Below are positions 52,801 through 64,000 of a stretch of DNA of 64,000 nucleotides, piece by piece. Position numbers and translations under genes: made by a program. Source of the stretch: Varroa destructor (Eukaryota > Arthropoda > Arachnida > Mesostigmata > Varroidae); NCBI RefSeq assembly GCF_002443255.2, contig NW_019211458.1, positions 39,565,897-39,629,896 of the forward strand. Reading direction: 5' to 3'. Below the pieces are notes generated by a model. It was not told the origin of the DNA. It was given only the letters and a program-made list of their open reading frames with translations, and made no database searches. The number at the start of each line of letters is the position of its first letter. The first letter of the stretch is position 1.

Positions 52801-55800
52801 GCTTACCTAGGGTATGGCTAAATATCCCTTCATTTATACTCCGATCCGAGCCTGCACACCTCCTGGGGCTAAACTGGGACCTAACTTAACAAGTGACAGA
52901 ATGTATAAGAAAATACACTGGGCTTTATTTAGGTGAAATTGTCCCCAACACACGCTGAAAGCAACTGAATGTGTACATCGCTCTCTTGAAAAAAATAACT
53001 GCCAGTAAAGTAAGCCTTTCTTCAAGACAGTTATGTATGCGTCGAAAGTTCCCGAATAGACCACTGAGTAAAATCTCTATCTATGAATTATGACGTACTA
53101 GCGTACTGCTGCCTGAAAATTGGGTTTAATAGTAGAAGTGTTATTGCCTTGAGTCTAAGAAACAACAAATGGTCGCACAGTATCCAAGAAAAAGGAATAA
53201 TGCGTACTTCAACGTAATTCAAAAATAGAAAAAAAGATATGATTCATTTTGCTACTTCATTATGCTTTACTACACGAAGTCGCCGGTTCGAAAGGCCCAC
53301 ATGTTTGCACGAGTTATCTATACTTACCTCGACCAATCACTATTCCGCTGTGGGTATTACCTCGACGTGTCGAGTACAGGTCTTGACTACCTCAAGCGAA
53401 AACGGCTAAAGCCAGCGGTCGGTCACTGAGTCTCAATGACCTCTCCTTTATGTTGCCAAACACAATACATGCTAAGGAGCTACCGAAAATGCTAATATAT
53501 AGACGGCTGGATATTGATGAGGACGACATCGTAACACACACGCGGATACAGCAGTTCCCGTTCACCCTTTCCCCTTCGCGCTGTCCCCCAAGGTAGTCAC
53601 AGTAAAATTCATATTTCTGATCAAAGATATGGTCGACTGTAGACTTATGTACAAACGGTACACCTGTAGAAATAAACGGCTGAACTAAGATACCTTCCGC
53701 CCTCACGTTCTTTAAAGCTATATGCCACTGGCAGTTACCTTTAAATCTTCTTCGAATTGAATTTCTGCTGATGTTAGTAAATTGATATCGAAGGAAATCA
53801 AACCATCACTCCAAGAGGAATATCGATCGATCGACCAAAATAGTTATCGCAACTCATATTGTCATATTAGAACTTCACAACATTGCATCCTGCATAATAT
53901 GTGCTTAAACCGCAGATGTTCAGCTTTGAATTAACATAGCATAATATTCTAGAAAATTTATTACATAGATATCAGGGTTAAAGTTGAACGTGAAAAAAAT
54001 TTACCGATAAAAAGCAGTTCCCTTTATCCACTTACTAACCTCGTTGGCGCACGCCTGATTAGCGATGTCTAAAGTCACAGACACCCGGTTCTGATGATAG
54101 GAAGTTCTCCTGAAAATCAAATAGGCACAAATTAGCTTATTATAGGTAAAAATGATTAAGCTGAAACCTTTCTCCGACCAATTAACTGACCAATATTTTT
54201 CAACAAAACGTAAGTGTTATGTACCGTCCTGGTAGTTATATCTTATAGTAATCAAGTTGGAATAACTCAAGACAACTTCTAGATAACTATATTAAGTTTA
54301 TACATTGTACCTTGTGAGTTGGGTAAAAACAAATTGGACTCTCTCCGCACGTACAAATAAGTAATGACAAAGCTTAAATAAAGATCTTATTTAACAAAAA
54401 GCGGTCCTACTTTAACATAGTTAATAATAAACGTGTAAGAACCATAAAACAGAATTCTAGCTAACCGGAATATTAATTGCTCGAAAATTACTAGTATGTT
54501 AATTATCAACCTTCGGTCACATATTGTTCGTATCTAAAGCAAGCCAAAAACTCCAATAAATGTAATATAATTTCTTTTATTTATTTGCACCTGTAATAAA
54601 TGTATTATAGTAACGCTATATAAACTAATTCTACAAACAAATGAGCATTGCTTTTACCGCGTCTGTGAGCCAAAGTTCAACACATCAATACGATACAAAA
54701 AAATTCAATTTATTATGATGTGGTAAATGATAAACTAATATTAACAGGTATAATAATAACAATGCTCAGCCATAAAATTTAATAACATAAGAATAACACA
54801 AGGCCGACAGCCGTCGGATATTCGAAACAGACAATAGTAGACATCTATTCTTTACCAACTTAACTCTCTTATGTAAATAATTTTTCCTGTAGTCAGAAAA
54901 TTCACTTCCATCAACATTACTGAAAGACGTGTCACCAGAAATAAGATAACGCGCCAAATAAATGGTTCTGTCAAACATATAACAGTCAAACATACGAAGA
55001 AGACCAATAAATCAGTACACAGTCAATATGCGTCTAACAATCAGATTTTTTAATATTGCAAACTTGTTTTCGATCGATTGAGGTGCTACTGGTAGTGCAT
55101 CTAACAGCTGTGCTTTTACTCCGATTTGGTATAGCTCAAAATAAATGGATCCATGTCTATGTGGACTGACAGAAAATACCTTTGTTTATCGAAAACAACT
55201 ATTTTTTTTCTCCCTAAGAAAGCTGCATTTGAACTCTATTGAAAGAGTTCGCTTAAACTCTGAGCAAACATTAACGTACTTCATTCTTGCTACAAAAAAC
55301 AAAATTATACCTAGAAGGGACCTAGTTGCGCGTTAACCTATGCATAGCGATCTCTCTATAAAGCATCATTAATATGAGAGATTTACGGTTTTTAAAATAG
55401 CGTCTGCACTGCTCGAGTGGCGGTCAATTTAAAATTAGGCTTGAAAGTTGACCGGATTATATCTGTAACCAACAGCGATATTAGTCGAACGTTACACCTT
55501 TGAACATAGTGCTGTTTGCATATTTGGTACTCCGTATTATCGCTACCGCTATTAAGCGTTACCATGGTAACAGTCATAAAGGGGACACCTCATATGACTA
55601 AGTGCTTCTTTATGTCATCCTTTGCATTTCTTCTCAATTGGGACCTTTAAATTAACCCATGTCGCTTCTGTATACTGCAACTACGCGAGACTACCGAGTA
55701 AATCTGCGCCCCTTGATTTGTTTAAATCCTACTTCATTACTAATAATTATCATGACGTTGTTTATAAAGTAATTATTCCATTTGTCTCTTTTTCAATTAA

Positions 55801-57849
55801 TTCCTACATGTTCGCCTGAAATCTCCATATGTTATATATGTTACGTTGACCCCGCACTGCAGACAAGGTTAAATAGTGGTATTGCTAGACTTCAAGGGAC
55901 TCTTAAAGAAAAACATCAAAAATATAATAAAATACATGTTTACTAACGTGATAAATGGCTCATATAATCGTATAAATACTGAATATTTCAAGTTGAAATC
56001 AGTGACTATATATAGCACACTGTACTACATACATATCTATCTTCTATCGGCATTCTGGTAGCTTTGCACGGTCAAAGAGAATAAAGCGTTTAGTAGTTTA
56101 GTACTAGTAAGCGTAGCGAGATATAACAATGGAACTAAAAGCTGTAACATTAGGAGGCAACGAAGTTATGTTAGTGAATCAGGACTTAGAGGCCCAGTAA
56201 GTTGGATGGTTTCGGTATCTGGGCATTTCTCAAAGAATGTTCGACAATAATATACTGCTGCTATGTGTGTAGAATGTCTTAGAACTCAAGTGACCCCTTA
56301 ATAAAAACTACTGGTACCACGAGAAAAATGACCATCCTCCCGCTTTAAAGAATGCTCATCTGTGCGAAAATGGCAAAATCTGTACTAATTGCTCAAAACT
56401 TGAGCAGAGTTCATATTAAAGGTTTACTTAAAGTGCTTTTAAATTAAGAAGAATATTGCTTTTCTTTTTCGCCCGCGTCCATGTTTTTTTGCTGTATGTT
56501 GTTATCTGCAAATATCGAACTCCATCGATTGGCAAAGACATTGCGGTCAAAATAGGTAGCCGTATTGCCGGCTCGGGTATATAAAGTTATGGTATGGTAC
56601 AAATATGGTTGTATGTCTGAAAAATTGTTTGTGGTGAAATGCATAAACTGTATTCATCCAGTATGCATGACTGCAAGCCAAAGGTTCTCTATCCAACCCA
56701 GTTATTTACATACGATATAAGGTCAGCCTATCACTAATGATATAACTATTTTGTACAACATTGTTACTCGAGCAGCGCCCTTCCGCAGATAGTCCATAAA
56801 CGGTTTTAAGACAGTTAAATCCTTGCGTATGGCTAAGTTTTCTTCAACAAAATCATATACAAGGGGTCAGGAAGGCACGGCTTTGCTAAAGCTAACCAAC
56901 TGACACAGTCACAAATGAAACTTTCTGGCTGCTGTCATATATATGTAAAGTTACTTGGTTAAAGTTAAATATTCTCTTTTTTTCGTGTAATTCGGTTTAA
57001 ATATGCCTGTTCATCAAACTGGATAATATGTTTAGTAAGACTGCCTGTACATTATGCCATTTAGACCCATCGTTAAAAGCATCTACTTTTTTTTCGCTTT
57101 ACCCGTCATAATATTATATTGTGAGCAGATTTTAAGAAAAGCGTAAAGCAGTAATTCGATAAAAACGTGCGATCTATTACGCACAACTGTCAATGTTCGA
57201 CAAATATTTGAAATCGTACACAATGATGCTAGATCTTATAGATCTAAAAGCCGGCTAACAAGTGCCGGTGAAATTTTGTTAAAAATTAGAGAACTCTAAT
57301 ACCAAATATACACTATTTCTTTTTAAACTTAGCTCTAAGACGCAAAAGTTATTATATGATGATAGATATCTGGAACAATATACAAATACGATTTGGAAAC
57401 AGAAAAGGCGGTAACACGTAAGTCAAATGGCATGGCACGCACCTTTCCCATGTTACTGATATAAAAAGAGGTGCCATTTAACGTTAGAAGTCAATTTCTA
57501 ACGATATAATAGCAACAATTAAAGGAAGAAATACAATAACAATAGCGTATGCTTCACGCTACCGGTAGCCTTTAACTTTGCGTGAGCTGTATCCATCTCA
57601 CTCAATATAGTGCCACAGCAAAAAAAGTGGGAACTGCCATGTTCCTTTCAGGTTATCGGCACTGTACATGACGATTTCCACTCCTTGCCCCCTGGTTTCT
57701 CTTTAACACGCTAGAAGTATAACATCAATAACCACAGCAACCCAGCTGTTAGTAACGTACATACGAAGGCATATACAGAACACCACCGCGAAAAAACCTA
57801 CTGTATTAAATTAGTACCTAACTGAACATCCAGCTGTGCAACGGGAAAA
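46831..57849. other. AT-rich non-coding stretch, nothing recognised
   Basis: Eleven kilobases of short frames with frequent stops on both strands. A TA tract lies at 47833-47853. I saw no coding exon with usable splice sites and no RNA gene or intact mobile element. It would fit a long intron or intergenic DNA. Confidence 0.5.
47833..47853. repeat. (AT)n microsatellite
   Basis: A perfect AT run of about ten units. Confidence 0.9.
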
Positions 57850-59150
57850 AACACCTTGTTGTGTGTTGTATTGTTGCATTCCTCGCTTGACGTCCCAGTT
57901 GATTCCTTCTACGATCATCGCATCGCCCATCATATTCTCTTCTATACAGTTCTTCTCTCCAACTATTCGTATCGTTTCATTTCCATCTATCTGACGTGTA
58001 GATTTAAGAATGTTTATGCTTCCTGTTCAACCAACAATGTTAAGTGTCACTTAGCACAAGCAGCTCTGCCAACAGACTTAACCGCACCGCCCTCAAAATA
58101 CTTTTCTAGCTATGATGGGAAGGAATTCATCCCTCGCTCCTATTCTCCACTCGGTTATTGGGCATTACGGTCGGGTCAACTGTTCCCCTCAGAGTCGCTT
58201 TTCCCCTTATGGTGCTTAGCGCATTTCTGTTAGCAGTAGTAATGCCAGAAGCAGGATAGGATACCGTCAGAGGCAGTCAAACCATTCCTTTCTACAACTT
58301 GACCGTACAGCTTGTTCTAGCCACTGCCCCAATCTCCGTCGACATGAGTGGTCTTCGGTGGACTCTCCTATGTTATTCCCACTCCCTCACCCATCTTCTC
58401 GTTGTTATCACAGTTTGCGCTGCTGTGTTCGGCGTCGGTAGGACCTGATGTGTTTTCTTTTTTCGCTACGGCACTAGAGAAGCAATGACAAGGGCGTCTT
58501 GGTTGTCTTGGCCCCGTTTCCCTCTCCTTATCGACGACCGCAGCATTTATCGGCCAATCTTCCACCACTTTTTTCTATCATCATCGATATAGTAGTATGC
58601 ATTTCGGCCGTGGAATTCGCTGGGTTAGGTTAAGCACCCTTTTTGTTGTTATGTCTATAACTCCGTTGTGGCTACGTCTTGGCCTTCTCTCCGTCTGTCT
58701 CCTCAATCCCCTATGCTACTGCCAATACCGCTACAACCGCTATTGCTATCCGTCAGAGAAGTCATAAGGCTCAGCTCCCCATTAGCATTCCCAAGCCGCA
58801 GCTCTAATTCTCCCCCATGGGCCTTTCGTCAAAGCCCGCATCTTTAACTCGATTCTTCTCCGATTCGTTGCTTAACGTGCCAAGCAAGACTCTCAAGTTT
58901 ATCCCCAAAAAACTGGGAAAGGATGCAACTATCGTTGGCCATTCGCAGTTGGTGTTTTCTCTTTTCCATATGTACGCCAATCCTCGAACACTTTTTCTTA
59001 AAACGCTTCATATACGGTACCAACAGCTAGATATCTTTCAGGAAGCTGATGGCCTTTCTGGTAATCGCCTAGGTCACTTCGCCACTGCTCTACTAGTCAG
59101 ATTAAGATCAATAGACGGTTGCTTATTCAACTTCATAGCTCAAGTATGAT
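57850..59150. other. Pyrimidine-rich segment with longer open frames, unidentified
   Basis: The plus strand is rich in C and T, and two plus-strand frames are longer than usual here: 57856-58233 (125 codons, TTG first) and 58817-59149 (110 codons from a true ATG followed by G). Neither resembles a family I know and no polyadenylation signal follows closely. On the minus strand a frame at 58568-58368 with mixed polar composition runs into a GTGAGG donor-like site near 58384, but it lacks a good acceptor. The minus strand would again be purine-rich, as in the two 3' flanks. Confidence 0.2.
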
Positions 59151-60378
59151 GAGCTATCTTTAGTTCTCTAAGACAAATCTCCCACATAACCCAATATTTT
59201 ATCATTACCACCCTGCTATAGATTTTTCTTCCAGTTGAATAAACACATATGAAATGACGTTAGTTGTCTATCTCTTACTAAATGACTCGCTTCGTATCAA
59301 TTTGTATCATAGACGGGATACAGATAAATAGCGCGCAGCCGAAAACCCTCACACGCGAGGATAATCAAGCTAAAAGTTGTTCTCCGTTTAGCCCAGACAC
59401 AGTTCCACCCTACTCGTTCATAGCATATTCAACTTACGAGCCGCTTTAAAACGCTACATATTAAAGATGAAAACGTTATATTTTTAAGTAAGACAAGTAT
59501 TATATAAATTGTTTTATTAGCATCACTAGTTCCACACAGCTAACGACACCTGGTTCACAATATTTGAAAAATGTTTCTCACCCAACTTACAAACTTATTA
59601 AATATTTCATTACTGGATACTTATTTTTTGCGTTCCTTAGATAAACATTTGAAACGTCTGTAAACTTTTCTGAACCAGGCATGCGTTGCGTGTATCATTT
59701 TATGAGATAGGAACATTTCCGCCTAGTCTGGCAATACAAGTAAGTTTTCCGTGGCTAAATGTTTTTTTACGCGAACGTTCTCAATTAGACTGAGCTCCTT
59801 TTTTTTCTTCTTGAAAAGGTGTCGGTATGCAGGTTTGATGGGTTGCCGTACCGACCCATATAATGCAGTACACGTCTATCCCGGCCTGCAGCGCACAAAG
59901 TCATTCACAGAGGCGATTACAACATATTACATAGCCGCAGCGGGAGTTGTACGATCTATTTTCCAGCTTCCTCGATATTGTTGGAGGCGCTGAACAAAAT
60001 TAAATGCAGCTCCCAGAATGGATATGTGACGCTACTTGTAGTAGAACAGAACAAGCCAATGTCTTTTTAACTAGCTGAAAAAGGACTCACTCGAGTGTAA
60101 TAGTCTAGGAAGACCCAAAATACTATGCCAACGACTTGCGCCCAACCAGCGTCGAGAACGGTACAGGGTAACGGGAGCCCCCACATTAGCCGTGACAGCT
60201 CAATCACTACTGTTGCGCTCGATTGTCGGTATCACATATCATCTTGGTCAGAACGTTGTTCGGCTGAAATTGGTTTAGACGGTCAAAAAACCGACCATTG
60301 ACGAGTGAAATGATCTGCTCCGCCGTAGTTTAGCTAGATTCCTTAGTGAATTGTGTCTATTACGCTGTTTTTTGTAAT

Positions 60379-60425
<47 letters not shown>

Positions 60426-62199
60426 CTTAATAAAGTTGTTTTTTGCTATTTGTAAATGGAGGAAATAGATGTCGCATTTTAGGTTAACGGTGGGGATGTC
60501 TGTTTTGAAAATTTCAGATTATTCCAACAATTTAGATACAGCTAATGTATTCTATTTCCATCTGATCAACAATTCGAGCTACTATTACACTTCCCCTTCG
60601 GTAAAGTTCCTAAAATTTTCTGCCACGAATTAGTTCGAACCTAATAGATGTACGCAAAATGCGGGCCTTTCAAAAATGCCAATGAGGTGAACTTAATTAT
60701 ATCATTAAGACAATAGTATAGAGTACTAAGCTATTGCGTGTGCAGTGCTTTTTCGTTATTGTTGCATAATCCTTTACAGACGAAAGGGTTTAGCTTTTTG
60801 TTGATAGCGGGACATATTGATTGCACCTATGAACCCTACGTCTTCATCACTATTGAAGGTAGTCAATTATGTGCATGCTTTCACAATAGACGCTCCCTAC
60901 GCTTTCTAGGTGGGATATTATAGGTAAAGCAGACTTATCGAACAGTCACTGGCCGAAATCATTTTGTCATTTCAAAGTATTGTCTCCTGACAGCGGTGGG
61001 TCCCTGCGACAATTACATGTTAATAAAACTGATAAGAATGGAAAGCATTTTGAGAACATGAACCGCTTTCAGGAAAAAGCTGACCGGTGGATGAAATCAG
61101 GCGATACCTTGGTAAAATTATACAACTGTTTATTCAAAATGCGTTCTATATTTTTCAAAGTATAGTGTTTTCACATTCCCGGGGTCAACATATTGTTTTT
61201 ACGAAGAAAGCACAGAGTCTCTTATCTCTACTGATCTTTATGAGTTTAGCTAAGAGTTAAGACGAAATACGTTATAAGAATAATATCAAGTCGATACAGT
61301 AGCAAATTGCATTTTAGCTAATCAGTTAAACCTAGAAATACATTCCTGTAGTATTTGATATCACGTTATTAACAGTAATGTGTCTAGCTAAATTTCTTAC
61401 ATATTACAACAACAAAACAGTTTTAATCTAAAAAATTTTTGAGTCACGGTGGTCGGAATAGATTTAGCTTAAAAGAAAACTCCTTGAGCGTCTTAATAGC
61501 TTTTCGTACCTTTTCTGTTTACCTTCACTGAATATAATTAAGTTTAATAGCAGATGCTCACAGGCTTTAAATTACGGAAAATAAAAACATTTGGTAAAAC
61601 ACGGAACACATATTGGCCTTGAAAATAACGGAACTTTTCGTAATACTCTACCTAAAGCCCTACTGAGACACTTGGGAAACTTCAATATATAGGATTACGT
61701 GCAAGGCCGTTCTTTAGAGATCTCGGATTATAGTGCTAGCAAATGGCATTTATTTGCATTTATGTACCATATGCCGCTGCAGAAGGCGCTAGTAGCAGTT
61801 GCGAGATCCGTCAAACTATTCAACCAATACGGGTCGACAGCCTTAGTTTCAAGCTGAATCTCTCGAAACCTCACAGTCCTTGAAAAACACTTCAGATTCC
61901 ATTTTCCAACACGTCATTGTACTACTATCATATTATTTATCATATTATCATAGTATTTACCAGAAAATTGACTAACTTATATAATGCGACAACTGTACGG
62001 GTAATAACAATATAGCTACTATAGTTAGTCTACAGATGGCATAGTTCTTATATGTTTGACGATCTGCTAAGCATAAACTGAACATTAAATGAAACTTCAA
62101 TAGTACTGTGAATGGCGGATATCGCCGTGAATGAAATTATCTAAAACGTGTAATCCTACGCAAGATGTCGTAGAGTAGTGGTCTGCATGATTAGCTCCT
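59151..62199. other. Non-coding stretch
   Basis: AT-rich with short frames only. It contains a 42-base TA microsatellite at 60382-60423. Nothing else was recognised. Confidence 0.5.
60382..60423. repeat. (AT)n microsatellite, 21 units
   Basis: A perfect AT run of about 42 bases. Confidence 0.95.
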
Positions 62200-63223
62200 T
62201 ATTAGGTGCTCGTCGATAGCTGCGGATCATCGACGTTCACTAAAACACCTTATCTGACTAGCTGCCACAGGCCCGCTTAACAGTAACGGGTTCCTGCAGA
62301 CGTCGACGCAAGGTCATAGAAATGACCGCAGCCGTACCCGTCAGGGCAGCCGCCAATATCAACAAAGCGTTGCGAAGCAGCTTGCGCCAGCCACCCACCC
62401 AGCCAACTAACACAGTGGCAGTAATGCACCAAGGAGACAGGGCAGTTAATTTGTCGTGGAGCGCACACGTTCAATCTAACTAATACGGATGAAGCAGGTC
62501 ATGATGGTGGTGCGGGCTAAGGAGTGTGTGCGGGGGAGACCTACAAACTTTTGCATACTACAAGAAAAACATTGGGGACTGCTAGGTTAATCGATCGAAT
62601 CTAACTAACGAGTGACACAGTTACGCAGTGTCCCCGATGCTATTGCTCACTGTGTATACCCGCTCCTGGAGTTCGTCCTCGTCTGCCGGGCGTCCGCCTA
62701 CGTAGGTGCTGCTACAGCCAAAATCGACGCCCTTAGAATTTTGCATAACACTTGCGGTACGAACGTTACTGAACGTCCTAAACAACAACAATGACATGAT
62801 AATAGTGATGAGTGACGACGACAACGATGACAGTAATAACTGATCGTCCGATATAAAGCACTCTTCATAACCCTACACGTCAATCGAGGCAAATACACCC
62901 GACCGTGTCGATTTGGCCAGCGAGAACGTGGATGTTGCAGGCCCAACTGAAGCGGCAGGAACAAATGGGGGAACAAAGGAAAAGGAGAAAGACGGCGGCG
63001 AGCGGAATACAGCACTGAAGTGTCGGCCCATCGACGTCGTGGCGGGACGGAACGAAGCCGTCAGGCACCGGCGAGCAGACTACGGGGCCACGAACATCGA
63101 TACCACAAGTCGCCGAAAAAGAATCCGAAATGTTCGCCATGTTGACGATGACTACGATGTTTCATGCTATAGTCTACGATTCATACGAACAAATGAACGC
63201 TCGCATTTGTACACCATGATACA
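62200..63223. other. GC-rich island left of the possible small gene
   Basis: This stretch is GC- and CG-richer than its surroundings. A plus-strand frame open from about 62883 to 63314 has charged, coding-like composition (for example TKEKEKDGGERN and TSRRKRIRNV) but no ATG at its start and no recognised family. It could be an exon, a 5' leader for the frame at 63224, or chance in GC-rich DNA. Confidence 0.25.
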
Positions 63224-63688
63224 ATGGTATGCCGTATGTACCTCGTGCCCGTACGTATCTACGACTATGGTGGCACGAAAAAAGAGGAGAAGCGGGAGGA
63301 GGACAAGGAAGTAATTTCGGAGAAGAAGGCGGAGCTACCAGTTAGCTCGCTCCTTCTGTACTCTGCCTACCTCTATCTTATCTTTCAATTCCTTTTCGTC
63401 ATGTATTGTGTTGTCTGTACTTCTAAGCGCAGAAAACAATATAAAAGGAAATTAGCGACGAAAAGTAACAACGAACAAAGGAACGTATCACATAAAATGG
63501 CAATAGCATGTTTAACAGCAGCAACGAGAGAAAGCGGTAAATGGCTTCCCGCGCACCTTATAATAGAGACATATTTAATGAAGGACCGAGCAGAAAGACA
63601 GATTGACTCCGCTTGGCTGGCAATAGCCACGAATTCTCTAGGAGTATGTTTTGTGAAGTCACTCTTCGCCTTCAATCGACTCACTTGA
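63224..63688 (+). CDS. Possible small single-pass membrane protein (154 codons), unidentified
   Basis: The frame begins at a true ATG with A at -3 and G at +4. Residues about 12-37 are highly charged (Lys/Glu-rich). One hydrophobic segment of about 25 residues follows (about 41-65), rich in Leu, Tyr and Phe, and is followed at once by a basic cluster KRRKQYKRK (68-76). That order resembles a single-pass membrane anchor with the basic side in the cytosol. The C-terminal half has no recognised domain. AATAAA lies 67 bases after the stop. No homologue comes to mind, upstream ATGs exist, and the frame may be chance. Confidence 0.3.
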   Translation: MVCRMYLVPVRIYDYGGTKKEEKREEDKEVISEKKAELPVSSLLLYSAYLYLIFQFLFVMYCVVCTSKRRKQYKRKLATKSNNEQRNVSHKMAIACLTAATRESGKWLPAHLIIETYLMKDRAERQIDSAWLAIATNSLGVCFVKSLFAFNRLT

Positions 63689-63755
63689 TTCTCACGCTGC
63701 TAATGCTGTAGCGAAAGATTCATGATAAATGTAATGTAATGCACTCCTCGCTCGT

Positions 63756-63761
63756 AATAAA
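63756..63761 (+). promoter_or_regulatory. Candidate polyadenylation signal AATAAA
   Basis: This hexamer sits 67 bases after the stop of the possible membrane-protein frame, preceded by short ATGTAATG-type repeats. The spacing is suitable for a real 3' end but the hexamer is common in AT-rich DNA. Confidence 0.3.
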
Positions 63762-64000
63762 TTATGTAACTGTTACTGCGTTAGAGTCGACAGCTTCAAG
63801 CAGCGGTAAAACGAACCAGGCTTTTTTCGACTGTCTCTTCAAGGTGTCTAAGTGAAAGGCAGGCATCTCTTGTTAACTATATTATTATACCGGGTGTTAT
63901 ACAGTACACTTCATGAGCCAAAGCGACCCGCAGAAGCACTAAATTTTCAGGTGTTTTGCAAAACTAGTACGCGAAAACCGTTGTCTATCTTATTCGCTTG
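63762..64000. other. Right edge of the window, no gene seen
   Basis: A short frame-free stretch. The motif ACCGGGTGTTATACAG near 63890 has the look of a transposon terminal sequence next to a TA, but the rest would lie outside the window. Confidence 0.2.

Overview
The window is nuclear DNA from an animal. It is AT-rich, full of TA, trinucleotide and tetranucleotide microsatellites, and mostly non-coding. Coding stretches have splice-site boundaries and there are no bacterial-style operons. The one recognisable gene is a type I phosphatidylinositol-4-phosphate 5-kinase (PIP5K) of clear metazoan form. Large introns, scattered GC-rich islands and low-complexity inserts would suit an arthropod, possibly a mite or other arachnid. 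That is a guess from general character, and no species marker is visible.

Layout. At the left, a plus-strand exon (about 4835-6370) encodes about 510 residues of Ser/Thr/Gly/Ala-rich, probably disordered protein; I do not recognise the gene. On the minus strand, one exon of about 2.2 kb (32636 down to 30458) carries the whole PIP5K catalytic domain and C-terminal tail. A second minus-strand exon (about 35235 down to 34999) lies upstream, and its donor is in exactly the phase needed to join the kinase exon across a 2.36-kb intron. The two genes converge. The roughly 24 kb between them has opposite base skew on its two sides: purine/A-rich on the plus strand to about 13.2 kb, and pyrimidine/T-rich from about 25 to 30 kb. 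This would fit very long 3' UTRs read toward each other, with a plain AT-rich spacer between.

Right of 35.3 kb there is no confident gene. GC-rich islands near 42.3-43.1, 46.4-46.8, 57.9-59.1 and 62.2-63.3 kb stand out from the AT-rich background and could be promoters or 5' exons, perhaps of the minus-strand PIP5K gene. An ATG-initiated reading frame with one predicted membrane segment (63224-63688), followed closely by AATAAA, is a possible small gene.

I found no convincing tRNA, rRNA, intact transposon or CRISPR array, and no clear novel system. The most useful observations are the phase-matched PIP5K exon pair, the unidentified low-complexity exon, the strand asymmetry of the 3' flanks and a perfect 19-bp inverted repeat at 22027-22066.
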